From positions 260,125,843 to 260,189,842 of the forward strand of contig OX352774.1 in assembly GCA_947095535.1 (NCBI GenBank): a stretch of 64,000 nucleotides of DNA, written 5' to 3'. A program made the translations under genes and the position numbers. Numbering within the stretch: position 1 is the stretch's first letter; each line of letters begins with the position of its first letter. This document shows, one piece after another, positions 36,251 to 46,789 of the stretch. The stretch comes from Poecilobothrus nobilitatus. Taxonomy: Eukaryota > Arthropoda > Insecta > Diptera > Dolichopodidae. A model generated the notes under the pieces. That model ran no database searches. It was given only the letters and a program-made list of their open reading frames with translations, and was not told the origin of the DNA.

Positions 36251-36403
36251 AGGATCCATTAGATCTACATCAAAATGTTACTTATACCTCTTAAATATTC
36301 TAAGATCCCTAATAGCTCTTAAATAAGGGAAGGTGCCATGTATGCTAACTCTCGAAAATATTTCTTGTCCCAAATTTGAATACTGGGTCTCTGCAATGAG
36401 TAT

Positions 36404-36589
36404 AAGCTACATAAAAAAGTTGTTCCACTACAATAATTTTTATTATTGACACTTATCCATTGTTTTCAGGATTAAAATTTCATTGTCCTATCTTTAACAG
36501 TGTAATTAGAAGTTTTATAAACAAACAAAAAAGGAAAAAAACGAACGGCCGAACGGACAGAGTGTGTACATTTTTTTTGAAAAATATGC
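36404..36589 (-). mobile_element. truncated, inverted copy of the CCGT-containing element
   Basis: On the minus strand it reads GCATATTTTTCAAAAAAAAT, CACTCTGTCCGTTCGG, GTTTATAAAACTTCTAATTACACTGTTAAAGATAG, then TTTGTGGAACAACTTTTTTATGTAGC-like sequence. This aligns in order with 39777-39982 of the full copy. The microsatellite is shortened to CCGTTCGGCCGTTCG. Only the first ~190 bp of the element are present. Confidence 0.65.
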
Positions 36590-37648
36590 TAAAAACAAAA
36601 TTTGTCAGACAAATTATTTAAACTTAAAGTACATTTTGTAAGTAGGATGAAATAAAGGTGTAATTTGATTTTTATTTATTTTCATTTTTTATTTTGTGAT
36701 TTTAATTTGCGTAGTACGACTATCTTAAAGATATTTAATATAATTTTCATTTATTCTTGTTTATTTTCTTTTTTTTTTGAACTCTTATTGTATTACAATA
36801 CAATTTGTAATATACCAAAAAAAAAAAATTTAGTAGTGAACCAAAATACAAAGATGAAATCAAATGAAATCAGGGTGTAAACGATTTCTTTGTAATTTTT
36901 CTATAAAATATACAATAAATCTTATTTGAAAAAAAAAAAAAAAAAATTGGAACTTTGTTTTTTTTTTTCTTAAAAACAATAGTACGAATTTCTGTAAATT
37001 AAATTCTATTAAAAAAATTTTTGAACCTTTATTTTATTTGCTTTTTTTTGTTTTCCCTTTTTTGGATTGTATAATGACCGAACCACTTGATATTTTTGAG
37101 ATGCACTAGTAAAAGCATATGTCCTCTTGAGAAAATTTTCGGGATAATCTTTAATACATATACAAAAACATAATATCACATATCAATACAAATGAAAAAT
37201 GTATTGTTTTTTTTTTCTTTTATTTAGGGAACAGGGAATATAATAAAAGAATAAAACATGTGTCCATCTGTAACTAAAAGATTATTTTTAAAAATAAACC
37301 TCATCTTACAAACTCATACATTAAATTTTGTAAAGAATAAAAAAAAAAAATAAAAAAAGAAAATTAAACACTTTATTTTTTATTTTAAGAAATAAATTTT
37401 GTTACAACGTTCCTTTTTTTTACTTTTTTTTCCTGGAATTTCTATTTTAATGCGTCTGAAAGTCTGTGATTTTAGTCTTTTTTAGAAAATCTATAGATTT
37501 TTTTTTTTTTTTTATTTTAAAAGAAATGTAAAAAATTTTAAATAAAATGAATACAATATTATTAGAAAGGGATATTCTCAAATTAAATTTATTTTGTTTT
37601 TTTTTTTGTGTAGTATTTAAATGATTGCTTTAATTGTTTAAAATGAAT

Positions 37649-37679
<31 letters not shown>

Positions 37680-38850
37680 AATCTTTAAAGTTTGATAACA
37701 ATACAAAATCTTTATATTGTTACACGTTTACAATTGTTTATTTTTTCTTAAAAGTAAAATTTGAATGGATATACATACTTTTTAAAATATTAATCTGTTA
37801 AAAATAGTATCTTCAAAGGAAATTCCTTGCTATTTAATTCCTTTTAATATTTAATTGTGTGTAATAATGTATCTGGAATTATTGTTACATTTGTGAAAAA
37901 AGATTTTTTTTTTTGTAGATTTAAATAAAAATTCTTATTAATAAAAAGAAGAACATCCTCTTGCTAGGAGAAAAAAATATTAAGGCTCGTTCAGTATTTG
38001 GCGCAAATTAAAACCTTAACAAAGTGCCAATAGTTCAATAACCAATAAATTTAGATAAGATTTTTTGTCATTAATTACCATTATCATATTATCATTACCA
38101 TACTAAATGTCAGAAATATAATTAAAAATAATCTTTTTTGAATCTATTAAATTAGTACTTAAGTTATATTTAGTCCGATATTTTAAGTGTATATTTTTTT
38201 TGATTTGAATGACAAATAAATCATAGTTTTCAATAACATTCATCCCCTCTGTTCACACTGTGTTGCTATCATCAATTGAAACTTCTTCTTTTTCTTTTTC
38301 ACTTTCTTACTTCTTTTACAAAAAAGGTTTAAAACAAAAAAAAACGACGAAAACGTAGTTAACCACCCGATAGAGTTTTTAATACTTTTGTTAGCCAAAA
38401 TTTAGCTGCTTTACCAGTTGCAACTTACCATGTAAAACAGTAATAAAAAGTTTTATCAGATCAAAAAATTTTATTTGAATCTTTGAAGTCCGCGCTTAAA
38501 AAAATATAAATAATCCGATGGTTACCTTTCAAGAAAAAAAATTGAAGTGATAATATTAACTGTGTCCATTCTGCGTTGCAAAAGTTGCAACAGCAAATGA
38601 CAATATAGTGTAAACGTTAAATACTTTTAAGCAGCTTTCACAACAACTGTTGACAAGTATAAACAGGGCGATACACAATACTTACTTATAATGCCCACTA
38701 TTTTAATTTTTTTTTTTTTGCATCATATTCATATTTGTATTTTCGAAAAAAAAAAAAAGAAAATCCTTTGCCTTATCATAAAGTAAGTTTGTTTGGAACT
38801 TTAATTTACACATCTTAATGCATTTTTTACAATTACCTAAACAAAAAAAA
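36590..38850. other. homopolymer-rich spacer
   Basis: No gene recognised. It includes an uninterrupted run of 24 A at 37655-37678 and long T runs near 37500 and 37600. A TTGCAAAAGTTGCAAC palindrome occurs near 38577. Confidence 0.45.
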
Positions 38851-39081
38851 ACCTGCGGCCTTGATGGTCTAGTGGGTAAGAGCGTATAAAATATGCTGTA
38901 AACACCGAGGGACTGTGGGAATCCCACACACGTCAGAAGAGTTATTCTCTCTTACGACATTTATAGCCACGCCTGAACACGAAAGGCTGTGTAAAATCCT
39001 GTCCACATTTATGTGCATTAAAAAAAATGCATTAAAATTAAAATTATGCATTATAATTAAATGCATTAAAAAAAAAAAACA
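38851..39081 (+). mobile_element. tRNA-derived SINE, family A, copy 2
   Basis: An A-box-like TGGTCTAGTGGGTAAGAGCG starts at about 38864. A degraded B box (GGGAATCCCACACACGTC) follows, then the family body with GCCACGCCTGAACACG and GTCCACATTTATGTG. The 3' end is unusual: ATGCATTAAAA-type units are repeated several times (about 39013-39081), which looks like slippage of the tail. Two minus-strand open frames over this locus are its antisense shadows. Confidence 0.75.
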
Positions 39082-39776
39082 CCTATAAGTAAATAGGTAA
39101 AAGGTAAAATATATGTTACTTCTTTTCAAAACCATTCTGTTATTGAAATTACTGTAAGAGAGAAAATGAGCGAGATATTGTTTAGATAGTATACTTACAA
39201 TGCTTTTTTAAAGGCGCAACTTTGTTTTTATGTTTATGTATTGTTAAATACAAAGAATGGGAATATTTAAAATTGAATCACTATTTTTAAAAGCGCAAAT
39301 TTGTTTTATTTCATTCATTTAAGTACATAGTGGCAAAAAGTAATAATCGAAAGTGTTTTTTGAAAAATTGTTTATTGAAATTTGAATATGAAAAATGTAT
39401 TTAAATCAGGAGCACTGAAAATTTTATGTAGATAATATTTAGATAGTTTAGAAAATAAATTTATTGAACATTTTATTTTAGTGAAATTAGTACAGCAAAA
39501 GAAAGATATAAAATGTTCAGTGTTCAACATTTGTAAAAAATAAATATATTTTAAAATTCTATTTTGATCTTATACTTTTCTTTACAGCTTCAAATTATTT
39601 GTTTCAGTAAATCGATTTTCAAAATTTTGGATTAAATATTCTAAAACAACAAAAATAATTTTTTTCAAATCTTAAAACTGCAATATTTATTTAAATTTAT
39701 TTTGCGTTCTGCAATTTCGAAACACTTTGCTGTATAGTAATATTTCATATGCCAAATCGTTTTATATCAGTTTTTA
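39082..39776. other. AT-rich spacer
   Basis: No gene recognised. AAAGCGCAA and AAAGGCGCAA words at about 39209 and 39291 are faintly like the array-unit motif. Confidence 0.35.
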
Positions 39777-41068
39777 GCACATTTCCAAAAAAATTTTGAA
39801 AAAATGTGCTTATTAGTTTCACTCTGTCCGTCCGTCCGTCCGTCCGTCCGTCCGTCCGTCCGTCCGTCCGTCGTCTGTTTACAAAACTTCTACACCGTTA
39901 AAGATAGAGAAAAAAAATTTTAACCATAGGTAGGTCTTATAAAAAAAATAATTTTGTGGAACAACTTTTTCATGTAGCCCCCCCCATTACGGAGCTACAC
40001 CCCCTCAAACTTTGAAAAAGCCCTATTTTTAAATGCATATATCTTATGTTCTGCTTAAGATTTTTTCAATCTGAAAACGTCATTCGACAGGTATTTCTTT
40101 TATCTTTGTAAATTAATATCAAAATTATACAATTTTTTTAAATTTAGTATTTAAATTTACCGTTATGTGAAAACCAAATTTTGCATGATTTTTCTACTTT
40201 CATAACTCCGGCACGCTTCTAGATACAAGCTTGAAATTTTGAGGCAAGAAAGAACTTTTAGAATTAGTATAAGTTTCCTCAGAAAATTTTTTCGGACCAC
40301 CCCCTGTTTATGAGCTATTAGGGCTTAAAAATTGAAAATTTGCTATTTTTAAACACCTGTAACTTAGGAACCTGCACACATTTTACTTCTGCAAGATGTA
40401 AAAATTAAAGCTACAATAATATATTTTTACGTGTGTGAAAGGTTTATTTTAATTGTAAAGGGTTCCAAAGTTGCAGCTCTTCAAAATTGTAAAAAAGCCC
40501 CATTTTCAGATGTATATATCTCGGGCTCTGCGTAATAGTTTTGCAATCTAAAACCGGCAGAAGATCGAAAATTTTATTATCTATATAAAACAATATCAAA
40601 ATTATGTAATATTATGTAATTTACGATTTAAATTTACCGTTATGTGAAAACCACATTTTGCATGAAATTTCTTTTTTCATAACTCCGGCACCCCTTTAGA
40701 TAGGAACCTGAAATTTTGAGACAAGAAAGAACGTTTAGAATTAGTATAAGTTTCCTCAGAAAATTTTTTGGTAACGCCCCCTCTTTAAGAGTTATTACGC
40801 CTCAAAAATTGAAAATTTGCTATTTTTAGACACCTGTAACTTAGGCACCTGTAAAAACTTTTCTTCGGCAAGACATAAAAATTAAAGCTTCAATAATATA
40901 TTTTTACTTGTGTTAACAGCTTTTCTTAGTTATATAGGATTCCGGACTTACGGCCCCTCAAAATCTCAAAAATGTCTTATTTTCAAGTTTTTTCTTATTA
41001 CATGAAATTTTCAAATTTTTGTGTAAGTCACACTTCTAAACAATTTGTATTGAGTTTTGGAAATGTGC
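39777..41068 (+). mobile_element. 1.29-kb non-coding element with 14-bp TIRs, CCGT microsatellite and internal duplication
   Basis: Ends are perfect 14-bp inverted repeats: GCACATTTCCAAAA (39777-39790) and its complement (41055-41068). Near the left end is an uninterrupted CCGT microsatellite (about 39827-39873). The centre is a tandem duplication with a 477-bp period: TTTAAATTTACCGTTATGTG, then CATAACTCCGGCAC, GAAATTTTGAGRCAAGAAAG and ACACCTGTAACTTAGG occur at about 40150-40460 and again at 40627-40930. Partial third copies of the CTCAAA..TT..AAAAA..CC segment begin at about 40003 and 40947. No long open frame is present. A shorter inverted relative lies at 36404-36589. Superfamily is unknown, and the similarity to widely dispersed insect repeats is an impression only. 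Confidence 0.65.
39827..39873. repeat. (CCGT)n microsatellite
   Basis: About eleven uninterrupted CCGT units, strikingly GC-rich for this window. It sits inside the element just after TTTCACTCTGT. Confidence 0.95.
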
Positions 41069-41125
41069 GCTTTTAAAAACCGTTGGTTTACATTCTACCT
41101 TGTTTGTCTTCTTTTCACATTTAAA
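41066..41125 (+). repeat. segment resembling the 682-bp array unit
   Basis: GTGCGCTTTTAAAAACCGTTGG, TTTACATTCTACCTTGTTTG and TCTTCTTTTCACAT correspond in order to the array unit's CCTTTAAAAACTTTGATTTA, ACTGCCTTGTTTTTTC and TTTCTTTTCATAG. It lies immediately beyond the right end of the 39777-41068 element. Confidence 0.45.
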
Positions 41126-43954
41126 AAAACCTTTTTACTATATATTTCTTTCAATTTTGTTATTTTTTTTTTTTTTTCGAGTAGCAAAGAAAATTTTGGT
41201 CACGTGGTAAGAATGGTTCATCTAATTGTAATAGATAATCTTTAGTTATTAGTCTGTTAATTCTAAATTTACTACAAAAACAAAAGTTCGTGGCTTAGCA
41301 AAACTGAATATACTGTATTTGTTTATTTTGCATGTATATGGTTTTATTTGCTGATCCACAGAAAAAAAAGTATGATACTTTTATCATTGAGTTAAATTTA
41401 AAACGGAGTTAAGTTGTTTTATAAATCATTTTAATTGAGTTATTATAAATTAAATATTATGTACGTAAAAAATTGTATAAAAAAAAAAAAAAAACAAAAG
41501 ACCTCCAATAAATTTAAGATCAATTTATTTCATTTTCTATACATCAATCATATTGATTTAAATATAAAATGTTTTAACCCTAATTTTATTTTCGTTTTTT
41601 TTGTGAGTTTATTTATGGATAAAATGGAATTAGATGATTTTAAACCCTTATATTAAATTCTTACTATAGAATTTAAGAACTAAGACTAGTCGTTATAGGA
41701 CTACCCGAATATAGAAAATATTAAATTAAATACGAATCTGAAAGTTCTTTTTCGACATAAGTTTTTTTTTTTTTTTGTAATAATCTTTATTTGGTATATA
41801 AATATATTCATAAAGAGTGCGCTCTTCATCTTTCGGGTATCGGTCGTTCGACATACGTTCTTATTTATATATGGATTTTAAAAATCGCTGTTCTTTTCAA
41901 AACTAAAAAAACGTTTTTAAAAGATGATAATAAGAATTTTCATATTATTTTAAGCCCTCTACATATTGGTTTGTTAAAATCACTTTAATTCTATATGTAT
42001 AATTTAATATCGTTATGTATGTACCTATATGGGTTAATTATATATTGAAAATAATATTTAATTCATAATTAAAGAATCTTCAATTGAAATCCCACTACTT
42101 TCTGTTTTGCACATTTAATTGATGTCTAAAATTGTTTTTTTTTTTTTTTTTTTTTTTTTAATTTTGATTTTATACTATTTGTTATTTATTTTGTTTTTTC
42201 TTTTCTTTTTGTTTTTAATTTTTTATTTTATTTCAATTAAATTCATGGCAAATATTCAAAACCGCCCACAATATCTAAAATGCACTCTTTTTATCTATTG
42301 GTATAAAAAAAAATTTTTTTTTTTTCTTTTCTAATCTTTTATTTCATCAAATTTAAATATTACAAAATTGAAACAAATCTATAACAAAATTATATTTATC
42401 ATATTATATGATTGTATTAATTTTTTTTTTTTTTATAGGTACATAATACATATATAATATATTTGTATTTTAAAATAGTATAATTGTAAGTGCATTCAAC
42501 TGTCATTGATTGCGTAATTGAAATCTGATAAAAAATTTAAATAAAAATGAACAAAAATTAAAAATACAAAAAAAAAAAAGGAAAAAATGATTTATTTTAA
42601 ATTCTCTATAAAATATTTAAACACAGAAAAATAAAAACAAAAAAAAATGTTTTTCAAAGTAAATTTATCTGAAAAAAAAAAATTATTAGGTCTGACTGAA
42701 TGCAACAAATTTTTCTCTGATTTAAATTTGTTTTTTGTTGTTGTGTGTTGAGGGACAAAAATAGTTTTTAATTTTCTATTTTTATCCATTTAATTTTTTT
42801 TTTTTTTCTTTTTTTAATTTTCTGCCACTTTTATTATTATTTTTTTTTAATTTTATTTTTATTTTTATTGTTCATTTAATCTGACTTGACAGGCAGTCTA
42901 GAAATTCAACAAATTGGCGATACCTATAAAATTTTGCTATTATATTATATTAAAAATGTTTGAATGCTTAAGTGATTTATTATTTATGTTGTCTTTTATG
43001 TATTATGTTTTTATATATGTTTACTAAATGTATACATATAAATATACTATTTTTGTTCAAACAGTTTCATTGTTTGCTGTTTAAAAATTTTTAAACTTAT
43101 TTTCAGATTATTTTTTTTTTTAAAATTTTTTTTGTTGTGACAACAAAATTTGTCTGAACTTTTTACGTTTTTGTTTTATATATTTTAATTTTTTTTTTTT
43201 TTTTGTGTGTATTTTTGTTAATTTTATAATACCACGTAATTTAATTAGTTAGAATTATATATTATGTATTATTAACCCTAAAATATGATACTTAGGGGTA
43301 AAAAAATAAATATAATAAAGCTTTTGACGTAATTTTTTTTTTTGTTTTTTGCTATCAAGTTCCTGTTATTTCATTTTGAGTTAAACGTCTTACTTTGAAA
43401 ATTTTACTTCAAACATGACAGGATGAAAGTTGAAAGAAGAACTCCTAAACAAAATAAAATTTGCGAGGACGAAAAAATGCTAATTAAAATATTAGAACAT
43501 ATTATAGAATAATCAATATAAAATATATATAGCGTTAAAATTTTAACTTTAACGTAAAATTTTCTAATTTGACAGATGATGTTTATTTTATTATTGTGAC
43601 AACTGATAACTCACAACAGTTTTAAGTAAAAAAATTTAGAATTTAATTTTTTTAACATAATCATAAACAATATAAGGTACATTTAGCATTTCGTATATTT
43701 TTTCGTTTAAAATAAAACATATAAATATTTAATAGCTTCGATACCAACTTTAATGAAGGTGAGGGAAATTAGACATATATAGGAATTTATATTAACCGGA
43801 ATTTATCATTATTCTGTTTATATTTACTGTAAAATTATTTTTACTCACAAATTCCATGAATATGTCAAAATCAGCTGATGATAGAATAAGTCTGTTATAT
43901 ATCCATTTGTCAACTTCCAACAATGTAAATTAAATGAAAACAGAATTAGAAATT
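41126..43954. other. homopolymer-rich spacer
   Basis: No gene recognised. T runs of 10-24 occur at 41767, 42136-42159, 42420 and 43190. Open frames at 41057-41245, 41435-41656 and 42119-42334 are Phe/Lys/Ile-rich homopolymer translations. Confidence 0.45.
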
Positions 43955-44155
43955 CGGTCGCGCGTTGACAGAGTGGTAAAAAAAAACACTTTTCTGCTAT
44001 AAAATGTATCTAATTGATTAACTGAACATAATTGAAAAAAAAAAATTGAACATTGGGAGAATCAATGTTTTGCTTAGTATTTCATCCGGCTGAGGATGAA
44101 TAATGGCCATTACTTTAATGCTGTTATTGCCTTAAGGGATTAACATTTTTTAATT
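43955..44155 (+). mobile_element. possible decayed tRNA-like SINE head
   Basis: A GGTCGCGCGTTGACAGAGTGG stretch at 43957-43977 resembles a pol III A box in tRNA context, and a CCGGCTGAGGATGAATAATGG segment at 44087-44107 could be body. No clear B box, tail or target duplication is visible. The alternative is a chance GC-rich patch. Confidence 0.25.
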
Positions 44156-44159
44156 TTTT

Positions 44160-46268
44160 AACTTATTTTTTTTTTTTTTTATCAGTTCTACTGCCCTTGT
44201 TAAACAGTTTCAATATTCAGATTAGCATTAGCAGTTCGGAAATTACAACTACCATGTGTAGTATTTCTGTGTTTAATTAAATCCATTTACGATTGAACTT
44301 TTGATGTTCTTGTTCTATTAAACCCGATTTTAAGTTTAAGGGTTAAATTACATTTTTGTTGTTAATTAAGTTTTTTTTTTTTTTTGTTTTATGAACGTTA
44401 TTCTTATGTTGCCAAAACAAAAATCTTATTTAAGACTAGATGTCTAAGACAAAATAAAATAAAAAAGTAAATAATAAAACAAAAAAAAAAAATTTCATTT
44501 TAATTATTTGAAAGAATTGCTAAAGTGTGAGACAAAAACTTTTTTTTTTTCCTACTTTTATTTTTTATTTTTGTTTATATTTTTAATTTTATTTGATCAC
44601 CTTTTACATTTTTTACAATCTGTATGTATTTTGTTTGTAGTAAAAATTTTTAATTCATTAAAAATATTTTAGAATATAATTATGTAATTTCTATGCAAAT
44701 AGCTGCTTACTTATGTATAAAATTTATATCTATAATAAGAAAAAAAAGAAAGAAATACAAATTTAAAATAAACTAAAAAACTATGATCAAAATTTGTACT
44801 AAACGTAATTCTAAATCAATTTTGCTATTTATTAAACATGTCTTTCAGCTTTCGAAATAAGTGGAGAACTTTTCGAAGGTCTAATGAGTCTATAAACTTG
44901 ATATATGTATACGTAATTAAGTGCGATAAACTTAGTATGTACAATTTTGATACAAATTCACTAACTTCGATTCACAATTTTTCGGAATAAAATTTGTTAT
45001 GAGTTATGACTATTTATGTTCGGAGGGCAGTAAGAAAAGCCCTTAAAAAGTTTTCTTCTTTCTTTTTATTAACCTTTTTATTAAATTTGAAAAAAAAAAA
45101 AAAGAATTTCCGTTTTATTATTTAAATCCGACATTTTATTGATTTCTTTTCAACAAAAAATTTTTTTGGCTATAATTTATTTTTTTAGAAAAAAAAACAG
45201 GGAACTTGCGAAACTACTGAAAATTTAAATTCATTTTGTTTGCTGATAGATAAAATGATGTAATTATTATTCAATGTTTATTATAGAACAAATATTGCAG
45301 ATCCAAACTATTTCATTAGATTTTTCTCCTTTTTATTAAGAAGGACCTTCAAAATAATACAACAATTTATTTTTTTAAATTTTTATTATTTGAAGAAGTT
45401 CACTTTCAAATAACTATCATCAGTTAAATTTTTAAAAATATGTTTTCCTGCATTTCCAAAATGTACGTATAAATACATTTAAAAAAAAAAAAAGAAAAAT
45501 TGTTATCAATATCATATAGGTTTAAACCTTTGCCATGAAAAAAAATGAAATAATCAGATATTTTATATGTCGCCTACTCACTGTGATCAATTTTTAAACA
45601 TCTTGTCTTATTTTCTCTAGAGGAGGAAATCAATTTTTTATTTTTTTTTTTTTTTATTTTTCACCTACTGTTGTTTTGTTTTCTTATAGTATTTTATTTT
45701 GTTTTTTTTTTTTTTATTTTGTTAGGTGAATCCAATCGAACCAATCCAACAACCCCACAAATCTTTTACGACCAATTAATCAAAATATATCAATTCAATC
45801 AGTTTTTTTTCTTGTATTTTTTTTTTTTTTTATTATTGTTTTTATTATACATTTTTTTTTTTTTTATATATACAATAAACTCTTGATTAATGATATATTC
45901 GATTTTTATATTATTTTTGTATACATTATAATATATATGCATGTACACATATAAATAAATTTATATACATATATTTATTTTAATATTGTACATCTTTCTG
46001 TATACGTAATAATATAAAATCAAAACTCAGTGCCCGTTCACAAATTTAATAAAAATAATCAACTCTTGGTAATCAATTTTAATTCGAATTACATATTTGT
46101 GTATGATGTTATAAATAAAATACAGTAAGGATCAAAATGTTGCATCTATAACTATTTCTAAAAGACAAATTCTATAATTCTCCATAATTTTTTAGTTAAC
46201 TATTTTTCTTTTTTTTGCTGTTTAACTAACAAATTTTTCTGTTGTTTTTATTTTTTTGTAACTATTTG
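44160..46268. other. homopolymer-rich spacer
   Basis: No gene recognised. A splice-donor-like GGCAGTAAGAA at about 45027 follows a slightly GC-richer stretch, but no convincing acceptor precedes it. Confidence 0.4.
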
Positions 46269-46789
46269 ACAATTTGAAGTACACAAAATGTAACCCTGAT
46301 ATATAACCCTGATTTTTTATTATAAGATATGAATTATGAACTATAAAATTTATTTTGTAGAATACTACATATTGTTCCTATAGTATAAACTCCAACCTTA
46401 ATTTTTGCAATTGACAGTAAAAAACAAACAACAACAAATAAACATTTACATAGTTGGAAAAATAACGTAAATCGAAAGTTTGTCATATATTTTTCTATGA
46501 TTTTTTATTGTAAATAAACTTCATATTCTGAACGAAAGAATTTTTAGCAAAATAAAACAAAAAAATTATTATTAATATCACTCCAATTTTTATTTCTAAA
46601 TATTTTCATAGTTGGAAAAACAACGTAAATCGAAAGTTTTTCATATATTTTTCTATGATTTTTATTGTAAATATAAAGCTCATATTCTGAACGAAACAAT
46701 TTTTAGCAAAAAAAAAAAAAAAAATTATTAATAGCAGTCAATTTTTATGTTTCACTTGTTAAAATTTTATGATATGTACTTCAAATTGT
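46269..46789. repeat. 159-bp direct duplication inside 15-bp inverted repeats
   Basis: Copies begin at 46449 and 46608 with CATAGTTGGAAAAAYAACGT, then AAATCGAAAGTTTKTCATA, CATATTCTGAACGAAASAATTTTTAGC and a poly-A/ATTATTA end. They differ by a few bases. A perfect inverted pair, ACAATTTGAAGTACA (46269-46283) and its complement (46775-46789), brackets the duplication. Together these suggest a ~520-bp non-autonomous element. No coding capacity. Confidence 0.6.

Noticed and set aside
38703..39135. Two overlapping minus-strand frames (74 and 88 codons)
   Set aside because: Antisense readings of the family-A SINE at 38851 plus homopolymers.
45005..45040. GGCAGTAAGAA donor-like site after a GC-richer stretch
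   Set aside because: No convincing acceptor upstream, and one good donor motif is expected by chance in this length.
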